Shown one piece after another: positions 35,830-44,138 of a stretch of DNA of 64,000 bases. Within the stretch, counting starts at the first letter, position 1; each line of letters begins with the position of its first letter. Origin of the DNA: Symsagittifera roscoffensis. Lineage: Eukaryota > Xenacoelomorpha > Acoela > Convolutidae. Made by a program: the position numbers and the translations under genes. The notes below the pieces were generated by a model. That model was not told the origin of the DNA and made no database searches. It saw only the letters and a list, made by a program, of their open reading frames with translations. The stretch covers positions 3,720,001 through 3,784,000 of the forward strand of contig NC_087068.1 of assembly GCF_963678635.1 (NCBI RefSeq). The letters are read 5' to 3'.

Positions 35830-36035
35830 GCAGTCATATTAGCTCTGAACCATGGCATCAATCGTCTTCTTGCCCATATCTTTTTTACTTCCATCGGAAT
35901 GTTTAGAATCTTGCATGTTGTCTCAAAAAGATCTAAATCTCTTAGACAATCCAATTTCTGCAACTGTTCTCTCGTTGGCGCTTCCTGACTATTGTTCTCT
36001 CTCACATGAGCTTTCAGCCATTGTATCGCCATCAT
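35727..36035 (-). CDS. Unrecognised 102-aa protein, ATGA overlap with upstream frame
   Basis: Its ATG (36035-36033) overlaps the TGA of the preceding 399-aa frame (36034-36032) as ATGA, an arrangement used for termination-reinitiation in some compact viral and retroelement transcripts. The protein is helical-looking, with RDLDLFETTCKILNIPMEV and basic WARRRLMPWFRANM stretches. I cannot assign a function. The GC content and lack of stops contrast with surrounding intergenic DNA, so the frame is likely or recently real. Confidence 0.45.
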   Translation of the reverse strand: MMAIQWLKAHVRENNSQEAPTREQLQKLDCLRDLDLFETTCKILNIPMEVKKIWARRRLMPWFRANMTAWLYEYAKKHMSKHGRVYSGYQLELEQELSSELS

Positions 36036-37231
36036 AACTCTACTATCACTATTGTTATGGGCCGTGATGAGTCTGGTAAACCCATGGAGAGCAGCTCTCC
36101 AGACTCCCAGATCAACACCAGATTACTACGCTCGGGATACCACCAGGTCTGCAGCAAGCAGTGGCAGGGAAACTCGTCATGTGTCAACATGATGCTCCTC
36201 CAATTACGCTTTCCCGAAGCTTCCAGTAATGGTTCCACTTCCATCATCCCTCGGTGGACTTCATCATTCTCGTCCACTGTATTGTAATCTGCAACGGTTG
36301 ATCCTCTCTGTTTCTGTCTCTCAAAGTCACTGAAGTTCCCACTCACGTATCCCATGAACTTCCTTCCCAGTATCGATTCCAGCTCCTCCTTTGTTCTCTC
36401 TGGAACTGCTGAGAATATATTACATAGCAACTCATAAGATTTTTTGGACATTCTTGTTAGTCTCACACACTTTGGCACAGAGAAGGCTTGATCCACGATC
36501 GTTCTCGTACTCTTTACATCCACAGCCACGAAATGCACCGGGTATGTGCTCTTGCACATTGGAGCCAATGTCGATCCCACCAAATATCGTGCTCCTGATG
36601 GTCTACAATAAGTCTCACTGTGTCTGATGTTCATTTCCGCCTCGATCGCTTCCCTCCATTTTCCTATGTGCTTCTGCTCAGTTTGCAAAACTCCTGAGAT
36701 CACTTCTACACTGATGGCTGTGACCGTCTCATGTCTCTGTTCTAGATTCAATAGTGACTCTAGAGAACAAAACATGCTGTAGAATCCTAGTGCAGTCACT
36801 AGATTCACCTCTGTTCCTCCATGGCAATCTGCGATCAGTTCCGTTTCCGTCCTTGCCTTCATCACGACATTCCCAAACAATATCGTCAATTGCTCGTGTT
36901 GCCTCTCTAGGGTTTTCACACAATCCAGACCTGCACAAACGTGACCTTCCAGTCCACATACTTCCGCCAGACAGCTACCAGGTTTGACCCAGTCTTCTGG
37001 TCCACAGCCAGGCAACTCCTTTTTGTCTTCCCCGTTGCTCCTAGAGGCTGTTATCATCACATTAAATATGATGTTAAGGTCACGCAGGTTACAGTCTGCA
37101 TTCAGCTCCCTCTGCACATCTTGTGTCGCCCGTAATATCGAGTCAGCATTGGGACTAGGACACCATGATGGTCTCACCAGTTCCCATTCTACCCTCAAGC
37201 TCGTTCTCAGTAGTTCATCTGAGAATCCCAA
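36032..37231 (-). CDS. Unrecognised 399-aa protein of the gag-like cluster
   Basis: The longest uninterrupted frame of the distal cluster. It starts inside the end of the preceding frame (25-nt overlap). The protein has mixed polarity, about ten cysteines in the N-terminal and central part (GCGPEDW, CGLEGHVCAGLDC), and no obvious signal peptide or transmembrane anchor, which argues against a classic envelope protein. There are no RT, integrase, RNase H or protease motifs. Codon use and GC content match the neighbouring frames. The function is unknown; a structural or accessory protein of the element is a guess. Confidence 0.5.
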   Translation of the reverse strand: MGFSDELLRTSLRVEWELVRPSWCPSPNADSILRATQDVQRELNADCNLRDLNIIFNVMITASRSNGEDKKELPGCGPEDWVKPGSCLAEVCGLEGHVCAGLDCVKTLERQHEQLTILFGNVVMKARTETELIADCHGGTEVNLVTALGFYSMFCSLESLLNLEQRHETVTAISVEVISGVLQTEQKHIGKWREAIEAEMNIRHSETYCRPSGARYLVGSTLAPMCKSTYPVHFVAVDVKSTRTIVDQAFSVPKCVRLTRMSKKSYELLCNIFSAVPERTKEELESILGRKFMGYVSGNFSDFERQKQRGSTVADYNTVDENDEVHRGMMEVEPLLEASGKRNWRSIMLTHDEFPCHCLLQTWWYPERSNLVLIWESGELLSMGLPDSSRPITIVIVEL

Positions 37232-37887
37232 CCCAAACCCACTCTTTTGTCGGATTTTGGTACGGAAGGTACAGTCACCTCTTCTTCCAAAACCAGTCCC
37301 AATTTCGTCTGCGGATTATTAGCGCTCTTAATCGTTACAATTCTCGACGTCCAGAATCTTAGCAACACTGCCTGCTCGTAATCAAAGAAGCAATCGCATA
37401 TGTCTTCACTCAGGAAAGGGTTGTACGCTATCCCTATGATTCCGGACACGTAGCTGTACGACTTCTTCTTGATCGGTCCACAGTACTCACTGGATTTCGG
37501 CAGTGTACCCATAGATTCTTTAGTGAGTCTCAGCTCCTTGTTTGAAAATCTCCTGATCTTTCTCATGGGCTCTAACTCTTCAGGTTCTTTCATATTCACC
37601 CTCATCGGCTTGCTCTGATGCATTTCCAGCAGTGCTAGCAATAGTAAAGCTTTTGCCCGTTCATCGCCCTCCCTCAGCATCTTGACACAGGTGTTCAATG
37701 CTGGTACTGAAATCAGCTCTATCAGGAATCGAATGAAACAGAGAGCATCTCTCCGCTTCGCGCACGCTACTGCCATTCCCTCCTGGATTATCAGATCCCC
37801 AGGTTCCTCATGAGGAATACCTTTTCTTCTTTTGACCTTTTCCTTTCTTCTGAGACATAATTCCCGCGAGTTAATCCCATCATGCAC
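37207..37887 (-). CDS. Unrecognised protein of the gag-like cluster
   Basis: About 226 codons open, overlapping its neighbours on both sides (37791-37887 upstream, 37207-37231 downstream). The frame opens with GTG, so the true start is unclear; it may be entered by frameshifting from the preceding frame. Basic N-terminal part (RRKEKVKRRKG), then hydrophobic helical segments (FIRFLIELISVPALNTCV, ALLLLALLEM). No family recognised. Confidence 0.4.
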   Translation of the reverse strand: MHDGINSRELCLRRKEKVKRRKGIPHEEPGDLIIQEGMAVACAKRRDALCFIRFLIELISVPALNTCVKMLREGDERAKALLLLALLEMHQSKPMRVNMKEPEELEPMRKIRRFSNKELRLTKESMGTLPKSSEYCGPIKKKSYSYVSGIIGIAYNPFLSEDICDCFFDYEQAVLLRFWTSRIVTIKSANNPQTKLGLVLEEEVTVPSVPKSDKRVGLGWDSQMNY

Positions 37888-38246
37888 CAGGCGAACCTCA
37901 GTTGTAATTCAGTTCTCACGTAAGGTACTGCCATGAGAGCGTGTATTCTCGGCATAGTCCTCATTTCCTCTTCAAAGTACCTCAACACCACTGCTTTCCA
38001 TGGAAGGCTCACTAATTGCTCAATCGTTTCCGCCTGCATCTCAGACGACGCTAGACTCCCGTACGCCTTCTGCTTGAGGGTGGTGCCTTGCAACATCGTT
38101 TCCAGATAACCCTCCATGGCACTCTTGTCTTCCAGAGCCATCACATATCCTCTAGCCGAGTTTCGGTATTGCAACATCTCCATGTATCCACCGGCGGGTT
38201 CATCTATTGACACCGTCTCCGACACTGTCAGTCGGTTATACTCCAC
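37791..38246 (-). CDS. Unrecognised 151-aa protein of the gag-like cluster
   Basis: ATG at 38246-38244, five nucleotides after the stop of the preceding frame. Methionine-rich and helical-looking (ETMLQGTTLKQKAYGSLASS, YFEEEMRTMPRIHALMAV). No catalytic motif. It could be an independent protein or part of one longer protein split by frameshifts. Confidence 0.4.
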   Translation of the reverse strand: MEYNRLTVSETVSIDEPAGGYMEMLQYRNSARGYVMALEDKSAMEGYLETMLQGTTLKQKAYGSLASSEMQAETIEQLVSLPWKAVVLRYFEEEMRTMPRIHALMAVPYVRTELQLRFAWCMMGLTRGNYVSEERKRSKEEKVFLMRNLGI

Positions 38247-38251
38247 TGGTA

Positions 38252-38704
38252 CTATTTGTCCTGCGACACTTCCCTTTCGTGGTTCATGGGAGATGGTTTA
38301 AAGTCTTTCATTGTGCTTTCTCCACATTGGCTGAGTATTTCCATTTCTAAGGTTGCTCCAGTCAGAGTGCGGTCACTCCTTTTGGATTTGTAACCTGTTG
38401 ACTTTATCCCTGCCATGAGAATGGGTGGCACCATCGCTACATCAGTTAACATTCTGTCCGTGCCAGGCAATTGATAATCACCTTGCCCCAAATCCATGGC
38501 CTCTTCGACTCGTTTTCTTTTCGCTGAATTGACAGCTTTCATCGATATCTCTGAATCCACCTTCGTCTTTCCTACTCTCCTCGGTATCACTTTGCTGCCT
38601 AACTTCATCTTCATCTCGTTGATCTTTTCGATTACCAATTTCGATCGCATCGTTCCCTTCCCTTTCCAAGTTGCAAAAGAAACACCTCGGGCCGAATTTC
38701 GCAA
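38252..38704 (-). CDS. Frame with a possible degenerate retropepsin-like segment
   Basis: 150 codons, overlapping the end of the gag/CCHC frame by 227 nt in another frame, like a gag-pro overlap. The middle reads VPPILMAGIKSTGYKSKRSD then RTLTGATLEMEILSQC (about 38333-38405). The spacing resembles the start of a retropepsin (PILxxGIxxxG, then a DTGAxxxxLS block), but the catalytic Asp of DTGA is replaced (LTGA). This is suggestive only. No RT follows, which is abnormal for a gag-pro gene. Confidence 0.4.
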   Translation of the reverse strand: MRNSARGVSFATWKGKGTMRSKLVIEKINEMKMKLGSKVIPRRVGKTKVDSEISMKAVNSAKRKRVEEAMDLGQGDYQLPGTDRMLTDVAMVPPILMAGIKSTGYKSKRSDRTLTGATLEMEILSQCGESTMKDFKPSPMNHEREVSQDK

Positions 38705-39401
38705 TTAATCCTCTCATGAAATCCTCATGGTCAACTTCTGACGCATCTTCGTCCTCGAGGCTAAAGCCTATTGCTTTCATGCCTTGTTTGTAAGATGGAC
38801 ATCCTGACACATGATGGTCCGTTGAACTGCAATTGGCACAAGAGCGTCTGTTGTCCATGTCATCCCTCGGTTTGTACCAGTTGTTCCCTTGGTTTGCTGG
38901 TCCGTTGTTAAAATTGCCATAATTGTTCTTATAATATCCAGATCTCGAAGGAGGTTTCAACAAAAGATATTCCTTTGACTTGAGCCTCAACTCCTCTGGT
39001 GTTGGTGCATTGGTTGATAGTGGTGTGTAATGCATTGCTAGCATTGTTCGAAGTTCATCATTCTTCACACCATCGATGAATTTCGAGGCTACTGCCAGGT
39101 TCATCCTTCTGTTTGACTCATCCGGTTGGCTGCGTCTTCTAAGCATCTCCAAATCGTCTAGAAACTTGTCTATCGTCTCATCTTCTCGTTGCCTCCGTTT
39201 CTCGAAGCGCATCATTGCCTGTTGCCCCTGCACCCCTGATCCGAAACGATTTAACAAGATTTCGAAGATTTTCTCAGCTGTATCTCGCTGATATTGCTTC
39301 TTTGCCATGACACAGTTCAGGGCTGTCCCCTCCAAGTTACTGGTAAGCGCACTGCATTCTTGTCTTTCCGATAAATCCTTTTCCTCGAAATGCAGTTTCA
39401 T
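38478..39401 (-). CDS. Gag-like protein with CCHC zinc knuckle
   Basis: 307 aa. Residues about 1-145 are helical and resemble the retrotransposon gag (Retrotrans_gag) capsid region: SNLEGTALNCV, AEKIFEILLNRFGSG and RQREDETIDKFLDDLEML. Residues 147-185 are Gly/Asn/Tyr-rich. Residues 188-201 form a zinc knuckle, C188-x2-C191-x4-H196-x4-C201 (CANCSSTDHHVSGC), and an acidic tail follows. Such proteins bind nucleic acid and assemble particles. The ATG lies eight nucleotides after the stop of the upstream coiled-coil frame. Its neighbours carry no RT; the nearest RT on this strand is the PLE about 5 kb upstream. Confidence 0.7.
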   Translation of the reverse strand: MKLHFEEKDLSERQECSALTSNLEGTALNCVMAKKQYQRDTAEKIFEILLNRFGSGVQGQQAMMRFEKRRQREDETIDKFLDDLEMLRRRSQPDESNRRMNLAVASKFIDGVKNDELRTMLAMHYTPLSTNAPTPEELRLKSKEYLLLKPPSRSGYYKNNYGNFNNGPANQGNNWYKPRDDMDNRRSCANCSSTDHHVSGCPSYKQGMKAIGFSLEDEDASEVDHEDFMRGLIAKFGPRCFFCNLEREGNDAIEIGNRKDQRDEDEVRQQSDTEESRKDEGGFRDIDESCQFSEKKTSRRGHGFGAR

Positions 39402-39409
39402 TACCTCTA

Positions 39410-41251
39410 TCAGGTATCAATACAGCCATCAGATTCGTCTTTGTAGCATTTTGATTTCTTAAAGACTCTTCTGGACTTTTCACTGCGTTCATTGGTTCTG
39501 GATAACCTCGTCAGGAATGTCTCCAAAGACCTGTTCAGAGGTTCGAAGGCTATGGCCATTGCCGTAGCATCTCTCGAGTGCCCCGCTTGAGTATCATCGC
39601 ACCTTGTTAAGGGCTCTGTATTCGGTGCATCCCTGCGATCCGAATCGCCGTGCCTGTTTCCCCCTTGGCCCACATGACTCCTCCCTGGGCTCGCATGTCT
39701 CCTGTTACCGGAATCATATCTCCCAGTCGCATATGTGACTTGCGTCGGTCGTTCGTTAGAGGTTTGTCTGTTCCCAGTTGAACTTGCTCTACTGTTTGGG
39801 CCCCATGTTCTATTATCCCTTGTGGCATAGCCTGATGAACTGCCCCTACCTCTAGTGGATCCATATGTCCTCCTCCTTTGATCGTCATTGGAGTTCACCT
39901 TCGGCTCCCTGCTGGGACCTCCCAAGTTCGGTTCCCCTTCTTTTGGTCCACTTTTGCTGCCTAGTAGCCTGTCCAACCTATCCATGATAGCCTGTGTTCG
40001 CCTCTCCATCATCGCATCTATCTTTGTGTCAAGAGTCCCAAGAGACTGCTCTTGCTGAATTCTTTTTTTCTCCATGTCGTCTCTTAAGCGTAACTCTCCC
40101 TGTTCCGCTTCTCTTGTCATTCGCGACAAGTTCTTCGCTATGTGCTCGTCCGTTCTTTCCTTCAATCGTTTTTCGCCCTTACCAACTTCTTGTTTAGTGC
40201 GGTTTATTTCTTCTCGCAGATTTTCTCTTTCAATGTGGACTGCTCTTTCCAGTTCACTCATTCTTATGGACATCTGTTCATTTTGCTCTCCTATACTGCC
40301 CACTATGTTGTTCAAGGATTCTTCTTATGCTGCCCCGTTATCCACTAGTGGCGTCACTAGTGGCGGTGTCACCCTGTCGATCCCGGGTAGCTTCGTGCTG
40401 GTCGAGATTCGGGCTTTGATTCTCTGCCTCGACGTCTTTTCATCATCCACTTCAGGATCCGTCAATGCGTTGCCTAGCCCCTTGTTTCTACTCTCCCCAG
40501 TTCGCGTCTCTGAATTTGTCATACTCGCAAAGCCTCTCGACTGGCCTGGTGTGTTTGCGTCTTTGCTTATCGTTATCAACACAGCAAATTTGTCCATGGT
40601 TCCAGTCTCTCTTTCGACGTATGCCTCCTTCTCCTGGGTCGAACTATTGAGGCTGACTTGAGATCCAAAGTCCACTTGCTCGTCTTCGTCCTCTTCTTCC
40701 TCCTGTGATTCACCTTCATTTCCTGTGCCCACTCCCATGGTGAATGGGAAGATGTTTCCGAAAGTGTTCTTCATTCTTTCTGAGAACGATGAGGACGTCG
40801 TTTGTTTCTCAGTCCCGCCTGCCATCATGGTGTTGTCTGTTGGAGATCTTCTAGTTGCCACTATTTCTGTAGAGATGTCGGACAGTTCCGACATCTCCTC
40901 TCGGTCCAGTGTCCCGGTGGAAGTGGCAAAATCTTGGTCTTGTTCTACCGGAGTAGATTCACTCGCTAGCCTTGTGTTCCCTCTCCCGTCTGGCCCATGC
41001 ATTTCTTGATTCTCATGCATGGCCTGGTCCGGATGGACCTCCACTTCTAACATGGCTTTTTGCTCTTCTGAGGACTTCTGACTCCTGGTTTCAACCCTTC
41101 TGCCTGAAACCGTCTCCCCTTTGCCAATCCGGGTTTGTGTGATCCGTTCCACAAAAGGGTCGGTCATTGCTTTTCTTTGCCTCTTAGGAATGAATTTCCT
41201 AGAGCTATTACCTTGTTTAGGTATCCTTGACTTGTCTAGATTCATTCTCAA
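39410..41251 (-). CDS. Gag-like coiled-coil protein frame, with one in-frame TAA
   Basis: One frame of 614 codons interrupted only by a TAA at 40325-40327. The first part (308 aa) is polar and acidic, with an EEEEDEDE run, and no motif I know. After the TAA the frame continues with a strong coiled coil (ERAVHIERENLREEINRTKQ and on to about 130 residues), then an Arg/Gly/Ser/Asn-rich low-complexity region resembling an RNA-binding RGG-type tail. The stop may be a nonsense mutation or a readthrough or reinitiation point; the base after it is G. Layout (coiled coil, basic tail, then CCHC protein) suggests a gag-type structural role. Confidence 0.5.
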
Positions 41252-41299
41252 TTTATCACTTCTTAAGGCCTATACACTCAATTCGATTGCTAGTGACCT

Positions 41300-41990
41300 T
41301 CTAGTTTGACTATCGATAATAATAACACAACACAATAAATTCCAAAAGTTTCTATTAAATAGTGACCACAAATCCTTGTATGTTATCACGGCACAGCGTA
41401 TTCACAACAATCGATTATAGTCGTAAGATTTGAGAACTAGCACAGTATGATGATATCAGTCAATTTAAAAGACAGCGTATTCAGTACCCTATTAAGCACA
41501 AATTGTTTATTTAAAACATATGTAACAAAATAAGAATAATTTTGTGAAAAACGTATGCGTATTGTACTTTTAGTCAGTCGCAGTAAAATAGTCGAACCTG
41601 TTTTATAAAGAAAGAGCTTTCCCTGCTTGGTGCTGCACCAAACAGACAAAACTTTGAAGGCAGTAATTCTCTCAAGTGGGCGTCTATTGCACCCACCGAG
41701 TACTGTGTTACCTATTTGCTTTCGGACTGCCCGAGCTAGACCTACTAAAATCCTCAGGGCAGTCACTTTTCTCAAAAACGTTTTGGATTTCAATCCACAC
41801 CAATGAGTTACACACTCTTTTTTAATTTAGACTTAGTGTCGCGAATATCCCAGTTTGGACCTGTTTTGTTTTGGTCTGATCTTCTTCTTAAAAGGCAAGT
41901 TACCAGTGCAGTCACTGGTTCCTAGCCTTTCTCCTATTAACCTAACACCCCTTACTATTCTTCTGTTTACCTAAGTCCTTAAACAAAATA
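41300..41990. other. Spacer upstream of the gag-like cluster
   Basis: AT-rich leader-like sequence. An open stretch at 41437-41793 (minus) has no motif. I searched by eye for an LTR matching 34.7-35.5 kb and saw none. Confidence 0.4.
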
Positions 41991-43575
41991 GTAACCCTCC
42001 GGTTTGACAAAAACAATACCCCTCCGGACTGGCAAAAATAGGACCCCTCCGGATTGAGACCCCTCCGGTTTGGGACCCCTCTTAGTTGGTAAATGTAAGA
42101 CCCCTCCGGATTAGGACCCCTCCGGATTAGGAGAGGGAAAAAATATATTTTGACCCCTCCGGTTTTGCAAAATTAGCTTTTCTGAGACTTCCTTAATTTT
42201 CAACCTATACCCCTCCGGATACGGTCTCCGATGCTATTATGCTTTTTGTATCAACTAGGAAGGGTATGTGGTCCTTCCCTAGACCCTTCCGGATTGAACT
42301 TAAGCCTCTTATTTGACAATTCATGCTAACGGTGAAGGGTCTTACCGGTAGCCTAATTCCGGCTCTATCAAGGTCTTCTAGTGCCTTAATCCTTCCCTAT
42401 TCTTCTAGAAATTGCGTAAAAAACTTATTCAACCGTTTCTACCCTTTGGTAGGGGTGTAAGGGCTTTCCAAAAATTTTTTTTAAAACGTGAGGGGTCTAC
42501 CCCTCCCGAATGGGTGAATTTGCTAAAAGCAATCTCAAAAAATCTGTTCCTATTAGTAAGCTCGGCTAATTTCTGATCTATTGTACCCAAGATCAACTGG
42601 ATCTGTCCAGTAGTTCCAAAGTTATCAACCAAAACGTGTTTTTTCTAAAGTCAAGAAAATTCTCCCTTATAGGTTCCGCCTAACGTTTTCCGCAATTCTG
42701 TTCTTTTCGACCTAAAAATTTTTGCTCCGAGCTCAAAAGGCCTATATTCTTCTAGTTCAATGCAAAAGACCCGATCTAAAACGCTTTAGTTGAAAAAATT
42801 TGCGAAAAACTATGCTACCTGGACCCCTCCGGATTGATGAATCCACTGAATCAAACACGTTAAGTTCGATTTCTCTGTAACCCGGAAGGCTTTCGGGAAG
42901 CGGGTTTTAGAATCTGTAGATTCACTAGCGGACGTTGTCCGAACAACTATTTTTACTGTCCTATCTCAAAAATTTCAAAAAAATTTCTGAACTTATAGTG
43001 TTCCGTTTTCTCAAAAATCACGAAAATTCGGTTTTTGGTACCAAAATAGTTCCAACCACTTCCGAACTAAACTTAATCGGTTCTACCTACTATAGTAGTG
43101 CAAATACGATGAAACGCACTAATTTAGCGCTTTTTTCCGATTCAAAAAATATCGATATGTCAAAAATCGCGATTTGTGGGGGGATCAAAATATCGCTATT
43201 TTGACCCTAAAAATCGTTCTGTTTTATTTGTTTTTTCACTGAAAAATGATATAGGAGTATTAATCTGGGCTATATAAGTAATAGTATTAATATACTATAC
43301 CCCTTCGGGTTTGTTCAATATCCGAATTAAGGTGCTTAACTCAGATATTCGCAGTTCGGTGAAGAGTCACTACAGTGCAGCACTGTCGAGCCCCCCACAG
43401 ATTACTATTTTAATTTTTGTACCAAAAGGGATACAAAACTTCTTACCGATACCCAACAGTCGATTGTTGTTGTTGTTGAGCCCCTTCTTGTCGCTCCTTG
43501 TACTGCTTGCCAGATCAGTCTTCTCCCAAGACCCCTCCGGATTGAGCGCAAATCAGCTGACCCTTCCGGATTGAG
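41990..43575. repeat. Interspersed array of an ACCCCTCCGGATTG motif
   Basis: About 13-15 copies of ACCCCTCCGGATTG or close variants in one orientation: near 41993, 42018, 42050, 42059, 42100, 42116, 42152, 42208, 42284, 42489 (variant), 42820, 43300 (variant), 43529 and 43558. Spacing is irregular (9 to about 480 nt), so this is not a tandem satellite. On the transcribed minus strand the motif reads CAATCCGGAGGGGT. The region lies between the PLE and gag-like genes and has no credible reading frame. Confidence 0.8.
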
Positions 43576-44138
43576 CGCAAATTAGCATTAACGTGCTTAA
43601 ATACTCAAACAACCCTACAGTACAAGCCTTACAAACGGGCTACAAAAATGATTGTAACGATCCTGACTGATATGAATGCCTGTAACAACAATATATCTAT
43701 CAACAACAAACGGGAGGGTCGGATCACATCTTGTTTGGGGGGATGATTTCTACTGATTTTTTACTTTTTTTTTTTACTGTTTTTGGTTTTTTCGGTTATT
43801 TTTTTATGTTTTTTGTTTTTCTTGGGTACTATACTACTTTTTGTTTGGTTTTATATATATCTTTAAGTGTACTATTTGTACAAAATGATCAAAGATCATA
43901 AAAAGTGTCACACACATCATTACTTCAAAATTTTAAAAATTCAACCAATCAAAACCTTACAAATATCACTGAAATTTTGTAACAACTATTATGTAGCATT
44001 TTAAAACAGTTTGTCACAAATTTCTGAGAGTTTTCTTCATTTTTCTTTTCACATTTTTGTTTTGTGACTAATTTTTATGCTAACATGTAGGTTGTTTCAA
44101 AATTTTGTTGTTTTAGCCAGAATTTTTCGATTCTGGAA
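43576..44138. other. AT-rich 3' flank of the PLE gene
   Basis: T-rich sequence, no gene. It probably includes the 3' untranslated part of the PLE transcript (minus strand). Confidence 0.4.

Noticed and set aside
36032..37231. Retroviral-type envelope protein for the 399-aa frame
   Set aside because: Its place after gag-like genes invites this idea, but there is no signal peptide, fusion-peptide-like segment or C-terminal membrane anchor.
34700..42000. LTRs flanking the gag-like cluster
   Set aside because: Compared 34.7-35.5 kb with 41.3-42.0 kb by eye and saw no direct repeat with TG...CA ends.
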